Of a DNA stretch of 64,000 nt, positions 20,601-34,000 are shown piece after piece. The DNA is from Apus apus (Eukaryota > Chordata > Aves > Apodiformes > Apodidae): positions 20,221,001 to 20,285,000 of the forward strand of contig NC_067290.1 of the NCBI RefSeq assembly GCF_020740795.1. Direction: 5' to 3'. Positions within the stretch are counted from its first letter, which is position 1. Every line of letters starts with the position of its first letter. Both the position numbers and the translations under genes were made by a program. Under the pieces are notes generated by a model, which was given only the letters and a program-made list of their open reading frames with translations, ran no database searches and was not told the origin of the DNA.

Positions 20601-23147
20601 AAAAATGAAGTCTGTCTGTCAAAATTAGTCTTCAGCTTTGTGGGAAAAGAACATTATTTTAAAATCCTGGTTGCTGCTGTCACCATTGCTGCTACCTGAG
20701 TTAAGCCTGGTAATTCTGGTTTGGAGAAACCTGACTCACCTTTGCTGAATTTGTATGCTAATATTGCCACACTGCTATAATTTCCTTATCAGAATACTAC
20801 TTTCTTTATCTTTGATTTTTCAATTAAGTTTACCTAGAAGGACCTTTTCCCTCAGTGCTTACGTGAAAGAGGAAGGCAGTTCCCCCTGCCTGGGACACTG
20901 CTGTGTTATGGCTGGAAAGTGACAAATTTCTTCCAGGACTCCTCTCTTGTGAGGCTGAGAATGCCAGTGAAGCTGGGATTTTGCATAGCAGTAACTGCAG
21001 GCGTTCTCTTGGGCTGTCCCTCCTCTAGTATTTATCAATGGCACTTGGCACTGGTGTATCTAAAATAAATAAATTGCAGAGTAATGGTTGTGTTTGTCTA
21101 CCGAGTACAATTGCTTTTTGAGGAGAGATTGTGCTTTTAGCTGCAAGGGCCAGGTACTGAGAGAGTGTGTGAGAATCCTGCTGCCTGGTGCTTCCAAGGG
21201 GCTTCTGGTGGTCAGCACCTCTGGCCAACGCCATGTGAGAGGGGCAGTGTCCTCTCCCCAGCCAAGGGGACACATATGGATGCTTTGGCTGACATGCCTG
21301 GGAGGGAACCTGTTCTCTTAAGTCCCTGTGGTCCTCCTGTGCTACAAACTTGGGGCAGATGTGTCAAGATTGACAGATATTTAAGGGTTCTCCAGCTGAA
21401 GATTGCCATAGAGGTCTGATTTTGAGGGGTTTAGAACAGTCAGTTGATGTTGACAGAGCTATTTTTCAAAGTTGGTACCTGGAAACTTTGTGCTTGAAAA
21501 CCTTCCAGTTCTACTTTTTGTCTCACATATCCCAGTTGTCCTTCTCATCAGAGCTGAAAAATGTTCAGTTTGTGGTAGCTGTGAATTTAGTGTTTAATGT
21601 GCATAATCAATTATTGGAGTAATTTTATTAGGTGTCACGAGTCTCCTTGTGAGGAGACTATGAAAGCAGCTTTGAAGTAAGCTAAATCAGTTTAGAAACT
21701 ATTCTCTTTACTTGTAAATCTGGTATGTAAGGAGGCCTGTTGAGTCATTTAGTCCCTCACTCCATCTGCCAGTTCAGCGTGTTCCTGAGCACTGGCCAAT
21801 CTCAGAATGTAATAGATGCAGACAGTGTTCATCAGGCCAGCTCTGACAGTGGGTAAGCCTTAGGATGAACAGGTATTTTACAGAGAGGCTCTCACCCTTC
21901 TTGGAACTGGCAGTGTGCTTCACCAGAACACCGGAGGCACACTCCATCGGAGTGTCTCCTCCTCTCTTGGGGATATCATCAGGTTGACTGACATTAAAAT
22001 AGTATTTTAAAAGAATACAAGGAAAGGGTGAGTGAGGACTGATGTGCTAAATACTGCATGCCTCAGAAAAGCCTTAAAAGTAAGGTTACTGTAGTCAGAT
22101 TAACCCTTTAAATCCAGCAAAGCTGATGACCAGCAGGAAGCATGAAGAGCATGGCTCTTCCATTTGGGAATAGCGGAGGCTGGGGTTCAGGGGTGCCCCA
22201 GGAAGCTTCAACCCTGAGGCACAGAGGAGTGGAACCTGACTCTGTAGGGATGGCTTTGCAAGCTCGACCAGGAAAATTTAAAAGGATTTGGTGAACAGAC
22301 TGGCAATGAAATTCAGTCATACCCTGTACTTGAACTGCTTCCAGGCTTAAAATTGCCCTTCTGTTATGAATAACCATGTAATGCTTGGAGGTAGAGTTGC
22401 TAAAGATCTTATTAATGGCGAAAGGGCTTATTTTAGGGGTTAGACTATCATGGTTTGTCAGGGTTACAATATCATGGTATGCATCATGATGTGTTTGGAT
22501 CTTCCTCAGTAAAGAAAATATCAGAAAATTGAGGCTATGTTCTGGAAAGCAATACAGAAATTTGTCCATCCTTGGGCCTGGTTTTGGTCTGAGAGAGAAT
22601 TTTTTTTGCTAAAGGAAAAAATTCTCTTCTCTAATGGAAGTCAGTTTTGACCATCACATTCTCTTGGGAACAGCAGTAGTGAACATTTGCCTCTTCCAAA
22701 GGAAAAATTATGTAGTCCACAGAAGTAACCCCCCCAAACGGGATAGCTTAAGTGCCATTTTAAAAAGAGGTTGTTTGGAAGTGTATACATTTCTTGTTGG
22801 CTTAGACACCTTTTGCTTTGGGCTGTATCAATTCAGGGCTGAGCTTAATTTTGAGGGCTAAAAAGTTTTTTTAGTATGAAGTTCTAGTTGACATCCAAGT
22901 CAGGAAATGAGGAAAGCTGTACTTCTAGGAATGCTAATTTGGTCACTCAGCATATTTCTGTATGTTTTAGGGCATATGTCTTAAAATAGGTGGTGACGTT
23001 TTTCTGTCCACTTATCACGAGAGAGTGGGAACAGACTGTGTCGCGTATGCAGTGGCTGAAGGACTTGGCATTAAACAAGCAACCCGAGGCCAAATCGTTT
23101 GCTTCCGTATGCACGCAGATTTGATTTCAGAGGAGCTGAGACTTCTT

Positions 23148-23243
23148 TACCCAGAGAGGTTGTGTAGTCTCCTTCTTGAGACTTTCAAGATGTCTCGATC
23201 TCCAGAGGTCCCTTCCAACCCCTAACATTCTGTGATTCTGTGA
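23148..23243 (+). mobile_element. CR1 LINE 3' end, internally deleted
   Basis: Begins ACCCAGAGAGGTTGTGTAGT and ends with CTCCAGAGGTCCCTTCCAAC and the CR1 tail ATTCTGTGATTCTGTG. The normal CR1 sequence between the two parts is missing, leaving about 95 bases. It lies in the same orientation as ITPR1, about 1.7 kb before the start-codon exon. Confidence 0.88.
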
Positions 23244-24391
23244 CATGAACTTGGACTGTTACATTTTGGTTTTCCTGAATTTGTTTTTAATTGTACAAAT
23301 GACAGAGGGATTTACAGGCATGAAAAAGCCTATAATGTACCTTGACTTAATGAAAGCTGTTATTGTTGCTACCACCAGTACTCTGGGGCTGAGGAGCTGA
23401 GGACAGAGGGATAGCTGCTTTGCAGCTTTTCAGAGGAAAAGTGTAGCTTCAGGTTTTTGCTTAAGCTTTCGTATCTGCAGTGCATTTATCAACATCAACT
23501 TTTAAATCTCCATCAATCTGTCCTTTTTGAGCTCCAGCCTTGCTTAATAAACTTGATCCTTTCACTTCTGTTAAGCAAGATGATGTTCAGTGAAAGGGAA
23601 TATTTATCCCCTGTACAGTGTCTGGGCTGTGCTCTATAATAAGCCTCATTTCCTGCTGCTTCCTTCTCCTGGTGGTAGCTCATTTAAAACTGATTTGGGT
23701 GTGATGTTGGAGAGGGTGAAAATGTTTTCTTTTTTTTCCCCTTAAATCTGCGAGTCTGGTCCTGGGCAGAGTTCACTGGCAGAGCTACCTTGCAGAGCAA
23801 GTCACCAGTCTGAGAAGGAGAGGTTGGAAGAGCTGCCTTGCTGCGGGCTGTTGGAAACCTCAAGCACAGAAAGCTCTTGCAGCCTTTTGAACTCGGTGAT
23901 CAAAAAGCAGGGCTTAGGAGGAGCTCCAAGGAACCAGTAAATGGCCTTGGAAAAGATGTCTGTGGAAATCAATTCAATTGTGCTTCTTTTTATCCAGACT
24001 CATGTTGGTTTTCTATTTCTTTGTTGCCGTGACAGATAGAAAATCTCTTTTCTGTATTTATTTAAATGACAGGTAGGTGCTGTGTCATTCCATTCAGGAT
24101 TTGGGGCTTTGAAGAAAATAAAGACAGTTTTTAGTGCTGTGGAAGTGAACAACACTGAGTGGCTGTTTTCTCAGTGTTACATTCAGGCAATCTTTTTTAA
24201 AAACAGGATTGAAGTATTCCTGATTTTACAGGGTTTTCCTGATAAATACATAGTTGAAAGTATTTGACTGAAAAAACTTAATCTCTGTTTTTACATGCAA
24301 AATCTTTTGTCAGGCATATTTAGTAGGTCTTCACCTCATGCTGTCTTTGGGACCACAGCTGCAAGTGGGTAGTTACCCCAATTTTGACATG

Positions 24392-24474
24392 AACAAAAAG
24401 AATTGAACCCGGGTCATGTCAATATTTTACATTACCATTTCCACAAGCACCACTCCAGCACACCAGACCACCTA
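24392..24474 (-). mobile_element. Possible tRNA-derived SINE head or tRNA pseudogene
   Basis: The minus strand contains TGCTGGAGTGG, 9 of 11 to the RNA polymerase III A box, and about 40 bases on ACCCGGGTTCAATTC, a good T-arm/B-box match. The acceptor and anticodon stems are not preserved, so it is not a working tRNA. It could be an old tRNA-derived SINE or pseudogene. The call rests on two short motifs and their spacing. Confidence 0.35.
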
Positions 24475-24901
24475 TAAAACATGCTCAAACCTACTTCTGA
24501 TTCTAGCAAAGAAATGTGTTGTGGTTTAGATGGTGCAAGTAATGTTTTACACTTGAGGCAGTCCACTCTTCTTCTCTCTTTCCCCCTCTCAGATGGGATT
24601 AAATGTCAGTACAGCTGACTGAAGTGACTGTGAGCATCCGTTGGGATGAGTACAGCTACCTGTGGAACAGTCCCACCAAATTGGATGCCTGGAGCTGCTT
24701 CTTTTTCCTTAGTTTATTTTTCTAAGCAAGCATTTTGACATGCTGTGTTTTCTTTGATACCTGAAATCCCAGTGCAAGAACTTACTCAGTTTCTGAAACA
24801 AATGAACAAAGAAAAGCGAAGGGTCCTGTTGTTGTGACTCCGATGGCTCCTACCGAGCAATTCTGCCTGATACATTGTAATGTTGTGCTTTATTCTTCCA
24901 G

Positions 24902-24917
24902 GGGCGGGAAGCCGGAG
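24902..24917 (+). other. ITPR1: ITPR1 5' UTR part of the start-codon exon
   Basis: Sixteen untranslated bases lie between the acceptor AG (24900-24901) and the receptor ATG. They are GC-rich compared with the flanking intron, as is typical of leader sequence. Confidence 0.85.
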
Positions 24918-25009
24918 ATGACCGACAAGATGTCGAGCTTCCTTCATATTGGAGATATTTGTTCTCTCTATGCAGAGGGCTCAACAAATGGATTTATTAG
25001 CACTTTGGG
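24918..25009 (+). CDS. ITPR1: ITPR1 coding exon 1 (start codon)
   Basis: Encodes residues 1-30 plus two bases of codon 31, with the donor GTAAGA at 25010. The ATG context is adequate (G at -3). The N-terminus reads [13 protein letters not shown]; human starts MSDKM, so residue 2 is Thr here. A second in-frame ATG is codon 5. The first ATG is chosen because it matches the family N-terminus and is first after the acceptor. Confidence 0.96.
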
Positions 25010-28000
25010 GTAAGAACTGCTGTTTTCTTGTACTAAAACCATCCGTAAGAAGGACTAGCAGAACTCAGCTAGCTATCCTGAGTCTGACTTCCAGAAAATA
25101 CTGGATAAAGCAAGGTAGCTTTATGTACAGATTTGGCCCTAAATTTAAAAACGGCCTAAAACTAATATGGCAAGCTAGGTGTTGGGAGGATGGAGAGTGT
25201 GTTGATGGCTGTGGTCTGATTTTGATGTCCTTGGTGGGGAGGAAGAAGCTTATCAAAGTTAAGGTGTGGGTAGAGGGAATTAAAGGAATAAAATGATTTT
25301 CATGTTGTTGTCTGTCCCGTGTCCATCCGTGTGTCCCGTCCCTCCTGCCCCCTTCCTCCACCCTCCAGTCAGGAATGACTAGGCCCCAGTGCAATATGCT
25401 GATTGGAAATAAGGGTGTAGCATAGATAATGGCAGGAGTTTAAAAAAGAAAAAACAGCCCTGAGCCAAACCGTCTCGATACCACTGACTTACCACTGTGA
25501 CTAGTTTTGTCTTTTACAGTATTTGAGGCTTCTCATACCAGTGAAATTATTCTCCTGCAGTAACAGCAGAACACGTTTTAACTCTTCAGCTTTGGCAGTG
25601 GCCAGCACCCTGGAGCTATGGTGGGAGCTGCTCCTTGCTGGCTCCAGCCCCCGCATGCCTCCCCACAGAGCTCCTCTGTGCTTTCTTCTGCAAAGGCACC
25701 AGAACAGGTGCTCTGTAGCAGAGTGCCTCTTGAGCAGCAAGAAGTGTGTGCTGCTGCATTAAACAAAAAGTAGTTGTTCACCTAGAAAGAGGAAGAGTTT
25801 GCAGAGAAAAGCTGTGGAATTGAAATACAGCTCTGACAAGTGACAGGGTGTGTTTTATTCTGCTCAACTGCTGCTGAGGGGAAATGTCTCTGAGCCTCAG
25901 AAACTGGCAGAGGAGCTGTCTACTGATTTGGAAGACCTTGCAGGGGGCTGGATGAGAAGCTCAAAGAGCACATCTGCCACCTTGTTTCAAAGCAGTGAGA
26001 AATTAGAGGGAGGGAAATACCATGTGTGACACATTGCTGTGGTAATTCAATACTGGATGAGTAGCAAAGAAGAAACCAGGAAGCTTGATGAAATGGTGAG
26101 TGGGCACACACAACATGCTCTTTCTCATTTCCAGTAGCCGTAAGGGCCTCAGGGTGGGTACAATGACAGCAAATTTTTTGATGCCTACTGTCCAGATGCA
26201 TCTGATAAATGGAGCTCCCAAGCAGGGTACAAAGCCAGCATCCTGGTAAGTCTCTCGGCAGGAAATGATGGGCTGGAATCTCATCTGAGTGACTCCAAAC
26301 TAACTTGTAGGTTTAGCCCTCTAGATATTAGGCTTCTGGAAAAAAGGGGGGCAGAGAAGGAAGCAGACACTGAAGATGCACCATGATCTATTATAGGAAA
26401 GAGAAGAAAATATGGGATGCTGCCAGAAAAGAAAGAAGGTATGATAAAAGCAAGGGGTGTAGTAAGTAGGGTTGGTCGAATAGTATTTGGCGAATGTATT
26501 TGACACATTTCCCAGGTACTCGTCAAATGTGACACGTACACTCTGCAGTATTCCATCAGCTGTGGAACTGGCCAAATACTATCTGCTGGAAACTGGCAAA
26601 ACCAATTGAGCGATATGATACATTTGGCTATTTTTTTTCTTCATAGTATTGAAGCAAGTTTGGCAGTAAATGATTCCAGAACAAGTAGAAAGTTGTTGTG
26701 TTATGTTTAATCCCGTACAGTGCATGATGATCCTTATGCAGTGGCTGTGGCTTTTGATGGCATTGCTCAGCAGATATTTTTCACCATGGGTAGTCCTTTT
26801 AAGACATCACAGGCCCTGAGCACGTGTTCTCTAGGCTTGATGAGCTGTTCTCATGGCAGGTCTATAGATCCCTTACTGTTATAAGCATCCTCTTGGATTT
26901 GATTAGTACTGTTTTAAGGTAACTGCATTATATAATGGCCACACATCTTCTGAGCCTAATTTAAGCCAGAAATCCCAATTGCTATGTGAAACATGAAATG
27001 CATTATCTTCTTAATAAGCCTTCATAATCAAATTAGTTTTGTCCCATATTTAATTTAGTCTTTGTCCTGGAGAAAATTAAAGCAGCAAAGGCAAGATTCA
27101 GTGTAATTGTACTCTATACCATGTGGAGTTTTGACAGTCTTATGTCATAACAATGTGTAATGACTTGTTCATGTGGTTAATGAAGGTTGAGAAACAGATA
27201 CCACTATACATTCTAATGTTGTTCTAAATCTTTGAAGAGTGTTCCTATTTAATATTCCCATGACATGACTGTTGCCTAATCAGGACTTGACTCTTGCTGT
27301 TTCCCAAACTCAGTGCTGTCATCTTGGTGATTACCAGTGTACAATATATCCTCTTGTGTTTTTCACCCTGTAAATTTTTTTTCTTAGTAGTTTGGGAAGT
27401 TCCTCTTTACTTTCAATTTAATCTCAGGATGAGAGGGATATATTGCACTGAGGTTATCTCTGTGTGGAATGAACAGAGTAACCTATTTGAGTTGATTTTT
27501 TTTTTTTTTCCCTTTATCCACTAGAAGCAAGTGTTTCAGTCAGCTCAAATATTAATATTACCATTCTGGTTGGAGCACTTACATGTATATATAATAATGA
27601 ATAGGGAGAAAATCCATGGGGAAAAAGCAATTTACTCTGAATGTTTGCATATGCAAATTTTAGATGCATAGAACTCCTGAGTCCACTTAATCTCTCTGAT
27701 CTCTTAATTTTTATGCACTTTATTACTTTCCATAATTGTTGTCTCAAGATGCTCCCTGCATGTAACCAGCCTCTGCAAGGAACAACTCTCATATTCTAGG
27801 TCTCAATCTTTCTCAAGTTGATTCTGCATGAGAATGGACCTCTCAAACCTCTAAGACCTTGGAGTTTTATTTTCTACTTTTGTGTAGAAAGCCTCTTTGA
27901 CAGATTGGTTTTAGGGGGCCAATTTGAGCCATTTAGGATCAAATCAGAAATGACAAGATCTTTGATTACAGTTGCATTTTCACCCTTTGGAAATAGTGTT

Positions 28001-31000
28001 TGGTCAAGGTGCAATTCTATGTTGATCAAAAGCATACCAAGGGCAGGGCAGGAGTGACAGGTGCATCTTAACTATTTTCCTTATTCTGTGGGATTTGAAT
28101 TGACCCTGTGGGGTTTGTGCCAGTGTGGATTCATGGGAGAAGCTCTGCCCTGACATTCCCTATTGGAATCGCATGGGTTAACTTGTCCCAGTTCACCTCC
28201 TTCCTGGTAGAAGAGGAGGAGGTTAGTTTGATCCCTTGACTTATCTTGTATTTATGATGGGTGAGCAGGAGGGTGTATTTATGCCTTCCTTTCTCTTGGG
28301 AGTCAGTTTTTATTGTGGCATTTTACTGTTTCTGCCTTTCCTTAATACTTGAGGGTCACGAGGCAGTATCCAGTTTTCACAGTCATTGTATTTTCCTGTT
28401 CTTTACCCTCCATATAAGCACATTTGCAACATTATTGAAATCTGTCCAAGAGGCAATAATTGTTCTATGGCTGTGTCTCACCTAACTAGAATATGGGCTG
28501 TTCTGTCTGCACCTCAACGAGGGGACATAAAGATGATGCAGTATACAGGAGCAATGACTTATTTATTGTCCCACCTATCCAGGAGCATAGCTCTGGGCAA
28601 CAGTAGAAATTAGCTGCATGCTTCTTCAAAAGATATGGCATAAGTTGGCATTTGGGGAATGTCTTCTGCTGAAGTGGCCACTCAGATAAAATATTGCAAA
28701 TAAACAAGTCTGGTTTTGCTCACAAGGCTGTAAGCAATTCCAAGGGAACAGAATCTCACTTGACTTCTCATCTCTTTGCAGCCTTGTGGATGATCGGTGT
28801 GTTGTACAGCCAGAAGCAGGTGATCTTAACAATCCACCCAAAAAGTTCAGAGGTAAGCTTCTTAGACAGCTTGTTACCCTCTGGTTGGAAGAATTCCTTC
28901 ATTTTGTTCAATCACTTGTAATTATTTTTGACCTCCACGCTTTCCATAGAATATTTTAGTGCCATCATCTTCCATGGAGGGCAACTCCTGAGGAGGAAAA
29001 AAAAAGTACCTAACTGTGAATGTCTGTGTGAAGTGAGTTGTGGAATGTAAAAAGAACAATGCTTTTGGGGTTGCCAGCTGGGGTTGGCTTTCAGATCTTA
29101 CCCCAAACTTACAGAGTCCACCTAAGCTTAATTTGTTTTTCTCCATCCTATCATCTGTGCCATTTAGTTGCTTGACCTCATTTGATATTAACTGCATTTG
29201 ACTTTGCTTTCATTCTGCCAGGAGACTTATGCTTAGTGATAAGAAATTAATGCCTGCTTCTTTGCACAGTTGGGCTAGGGCTGATTTGTTTCAGAAAAAT
29301 TTCAAACAGGTAAAGCAGCACTAAGTGGGATTTTGTTTGCAAAAGTCTTCTTTAATTCTTTTTTATTTTCCACCCGTCGCTTGCAGCTTTTACCCAAAGA
29401 ATAACTCTCAAATATTCTAAAAATTTAATCTACCTTTTATTGCTGTTCTCAGACGTAGGAGCAACTGTTTGTCTTGTTTGTGTTTTGGTTTTTTTTAATG
29501 AATCTTGTTTCCTTGTTTATGGTTTGTCTTTATCAGGTGCTCGGAATTACCATAATTCTTACCAGGTTTGGTCAGAACTCCATGTGATTGCCCTTGAAAA
29601 TCAGATCCCTTCTGTAGTGCTGGTTTTGCTTGCTACTGATTGGTTTTTCGGGGTTTTTTTGCCCTGATATGAAGATGTCTTATATAATGAAACTCTCTCT
29701 TTAGAATATTGCTGAAGTCTCTCAGTTCTTGGTTTTTCTCCTTTTTCACTGGCAAACTAAGTAGCTGCTGATTCCAATACTTGAAGAGGCAACCTGGGAA
29801 AGTTTTAGCATTCAATGTTAAGCTCTCCAGAAAAAGAACAATGGTGTTATGTGAACTGGAGCCCTGAGTCTTGGCATTTCTTGGTGTTAAAATCATATGA
29901 AGGAATAAAGCCAGATATGAGTGAGACTGCTGGGTGTAGAAGGAGAGGAGGGGAGTGAGAGAAAAGAATGAGAAAAAGGCAATTCTTGCTAGAACAGTTT
30001 AGGAACTGCAAGTACAGAGAGACATTTATCTGACACAAAACACTGCGGTTAGACGTTGTAAATGTTCTCATATTACTTATAATTTATACATGGAGAGAGA
30101 ATGGTGTGAACCTTTTCCAGCCTTTGTAGTTACTTTACTAAAGCTTTCATGGGGAAGTTTATGCTTAATGGTAAATGGCAACAAAAGTAATAAAATTTTA
30201 GCAGACATTTCTGTTATTTATATATGTACTTTATAAATGTAGTCTAAGATAAAATGCTTTCCATGATAAATATGTTCAGAAAAAGTAATAATGAAGTTTA
30301 TCACACCATTTCCAACACAAATGGGAATAGTCCTTTGCTCTGAAGCAAAGGCACCCAGAGGCTCATCTGGGGTGTTGCACAGGAAGTTTTGGACAAGGTC
30401 AGTAACTTCAGCCATGTCTCTGCAATCTTACTTGGTGTTTTTATGACACTGTGCAAAAACACCTCCCTTGCTAATGGAGTAGAAGGTCTTTCCAAAGGTG
30501 CATTTGTCCAAACAATGACTTTTGCATCTGGGATATAAAGCAACCAGCGGCATCTGGTGAATGTAATTCAGTAGCCTCAGTATTTAGTATTGTCATTTAA
30601 TCTTCATTGCTGTGGGCAGTGTCACAGGTACAACAGATCAGTAGCACCAGATGCTTTCTGAACAGCAGCAGCGTGGGGTGGGAACTGATGTGGAAACGTG
30701 CTAGTGTCCATAAACTTTGTACATGGGGCCCATCTTTGCTCAGGGTTTTCATATGTTCCTCCATGGTCATCACAACTGATAGGAGTGTGGGGCCTGAGAT
30801 GAAGCATGTTCTTGGATTGAATTCAAATAGATGCAAACATTGACACTGGTAACTGAGAAGTAACTTTTGAAGATCTCAGAGCAAGACCAAAATTAATCAA
30901 ATGTAAGTGACTTACATTATAGCTTTACACAAGTACTGGAAAAGCACCTGGATGCTCTTCCTGACAGCACCTGAATCTGTTCTGTCTGTGTGCAAATCCT

Positions 31001-34000
31001 CTTTCCAATGGGCTGCACTCTAAGGTGTCCAAATGCATGTCAGTCAGATCTGAAGTCACCTTCTGGGAGGAATACTGGACATGTGACTTCATGGCCAGTC
31101 TCGAGGATCTTGCTTGGGGTAGTATTTTTAAGAAATGTAATTCTAAGCTTCTCTGAGCAGATCTGTCTTCTGTGGGCAGATGTAAAACAGTTGTAAATCT
31201 AATTTTCATGCTTAATCAGAGTGGTGAAAGATATCTAGAAGCAAGATTCACTGCTTAGATATGCATACATGGCTCTAAGAAAATTCAGTGTGAATCTAAA
31301 GCATTACATATCCAGTGGCAGAATTAATCCACACTGATTTTCTTAGCAATGGGTGTCTCATGTTTTAAAATGTCTTATTGCCTTGGCTACACTTAGTCAC
31401 ATCTTGTGGCAGAAGCAAGGCCCTTGTATAGAGAGTGGTGGTTTGTTTTTTCTTTCCTCTCTACTTTAGGCCCTTGAAATATCACCAGAGCTCCTGTGCA
31501 CAAAGCAGTGGTGTGTATGTAGCATCCTTCCTCCTGGAGAGAGCCTCTCTCCTGGGGAAGGCAGTTGACAGGAATGCTTAGCTGTGAGTACATGCTGTCA
31601 CCAAATGCTGATAACCTGCTCACGGTGTGAAAATAGTCCCTGCCTGAGGAATGTGCTTCTGAAAGCTAGTATTTTGTAGCTGAAATGGAGGTGGGTTTTG
31701 TGTGCTACAGAGTCACTCCTTTTAAAAATGTTGGCTTCAAGTTGTCTCTCAGTGAGAGAAGCTTGATGTGTGTTGGGCTGAACTAGGTTGAACAGAATGA
31801 TTTGCAGTAGCACAACTGGAGTTGGAGGTGGGAGCAACAGAGCCTTTCAGCCTGCTTGGAGGAAGGCATGCAGAGGTATCCTGAGGACACCAGAGCTTGC
31901 TTTGTTGATAGAAGTTGTGGAAAAAGTAGGTTGACAAATGAATCTGGTGGTGGAGCCCTGAAAGGGATGAAATGCAGGACGAGGCTGAGAGTAAGATGGG
32001 ATAGAGTTCAGGTGAGATGTGCAGTGTGGTGTCAAAGTATAAGTGAGATGTTAAAAAAATAAATCAATTCAGAGGGTGTATTAGATGGAAAAAACTGAAG
32101 TGCCAGAGTTGGGAAGAACTGTAAGAAAGGCATTAATCCAGCAGCCTCGAGTTACTGTGAGTGTTTACCAGTAGCTATTTCACTTGCTAAGTTCTGTTGT
32201 ACCTCTTTAAAATAGTAGTTTGATCACTTGAAGGTGGGAAGGCAGGTTTATTTTTTTTCTTTCTACCTTTTTCCCCTTCTAATCAGAAGCAAAGAGAGCA
32301 CCTGAAGCAGTGGTTTGAGGTTGGATGGTCATTATGACCTGGTAAGTTTCAGTGTATTATTTTTTGGTTTTGTTCTGGCTTTCTGGATCCCTATGAGGCT
32401 TTGGCCATATTGTTTTGTGTTTTTAAAGTACAATGGCTCTTCATGTTTTCAACTCCAATTTATTCAAAAGTCCTCTAAAACTGCCTTGCAAAACTTGAGA
32501 CTGAAGAGTACATTCATTAGAGTGGTTCTTTTAAAAAATGTTAATGTGAGAATTCTTGCGACAGAGTATTTTACTTAGCTGGTCTAAATATACTGTGTAG
32601 AGATGAGATTCCTGGAAAAAATCCTAGTTGTATGAGTCTCCAAAAAAAGAAAAGAGTGACAATTTCTTGGTTATGTGCATTGCCTTGAACAAAAAAAGAC
32701 ATTTTACTATTGTATAAAGCTGGAATAGCTGCTGTAATTGCTGTCTTTGAGTATGATGGTTCATCTGAATGGTGTCTATAAATGAACAACCTTTTAATAT
32801 GCATAGATTTATTTGGAAAGAATGAACTACAGCTGACCCTCTAGCTAGGCTGAAAGCTCCAGTGTTTCATTAGAAGTCATTCCTACTTAAATGAGCAGGA
32901 GGGATAGCTACTGTGCAAATTAAAGTCAGACCCAGCCATAGTGGTGAAGCTGCAGTAGAGCCCAGGGCTGGTCACTTTCTGCTTTAGCTGCTGGTTCTGA
33001 GCTTGGTTAGTTTGTGTGTGCTTTTGTTTTAGTTGTGTGCATTTTGTATTGGAACTTAGTACTGCACTAAGCCAAATGTGTTTGCCTAATGCAAGACACT
33101 GCTACTACACCAAAGCAGTCTGTCTGACAGCCTTCTCAGGAAATTCCTTACAGCTCTTTATTTGGGATGCAGATCTGCCTGCCAGGGATCCAGGGGCTTT
33201 GCAATAGCTGCAGGAAGCGCAGGGAAAAAGGGCACTTACTGGGTTAATTTGTCCAGCAGCTACCTCTTTCCAGAACATTGTTTTAGTAGTTGCTGGGCAA
33301 CACTCTCTTTTTGGCAAGATGTTCAAGGAATGAACCCGTATCTTAGACTTAAAATACCCTCATAGCGAAGCAGAAGATGAGTAGTGCAAATTCTGTTTGT
33401 GCTTTTGATCCTGATCCATTCTCTTTGCTCCTTCTGAGCTTCCTGTGGGGCTTGTCTGGGGCTGGTAGGGGCTGGCACTGAAGGTCTCAGCCTTTGAACT
33501 ACAGCTTCATCTTTAGTAGAAGAAATGACCTGGGCACTACAAAGAAGTTTTAAGTGTGTATGTATGTGTAATATATATATATATATACACACACTAGTTC
33601 TTTTGATGGTTTTCTCTTAAATTTGCACTGTGCTCAGCATGGATGAAAGCTTAACAGAAAAGGTTTGAGGCATGTTTTGCTCTTCACAGCTTTGCCATCA
33701 ATGACCTGAAGCCTGTGCACTGCTGCTTTGGTTCACATGGAGGGACCCGTCTATTGTCTGCAGCACTGGTCGAGGATGTGGAGTTTGCTGCATATGTACA
33801 GTATCATTTAGCCTTACTTAGCCAGGGCAGCTTGTTTGGCATTAGAACTAAAGTTAAAGTGAATTTTCAGTTGAAGAGTCACATATGTAGTTTTCCCAAA
33901 CACTTCAGAATATTAAAAACCAATCTAAAAGTAATACTCAGATCCCTCTGCCTGTTAGTTTTGGAAAAAGATTAGCAGCATATAGAAGTGCACTTTCTAG

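Larger units (their letters stand above)
10652..24901 (+). other. ITPR1: ITPR1 intron 1 (14.2 kb, in the leader)
   Basis: Runs from the exon 1 donor GTAGGG to the acceptor (TTTATTCTTCCAG) before the start-codon exon. It contains two CR1 LINE fragments (13278-13595 minus, 23148-23243 plus), a MIR-like SINE relic (17541-17625), a tRNA-like relic (24392-24474), local duplications at 12011-12084 and 16077-16124, and a perfect hairpin at 19231-19253. I saw no coding exon. First introns of this size often hold enhancers, but none can be identified here. Confidence 0.8.

Noticed and set aside
21640..21659. 8-bp inverted repeat AGTCTCCT / AGGAGACT.
   Set aside because: The arms are short, the position is intronic, and there is no terminator or small-RNA context.
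24949..25296. A 115-codon plus-strand frame starting inside ITPR1 coding exon 1.
   Set aside because: It is out of frame with the receptor and reads through the splice donor at 25010 into the intron.
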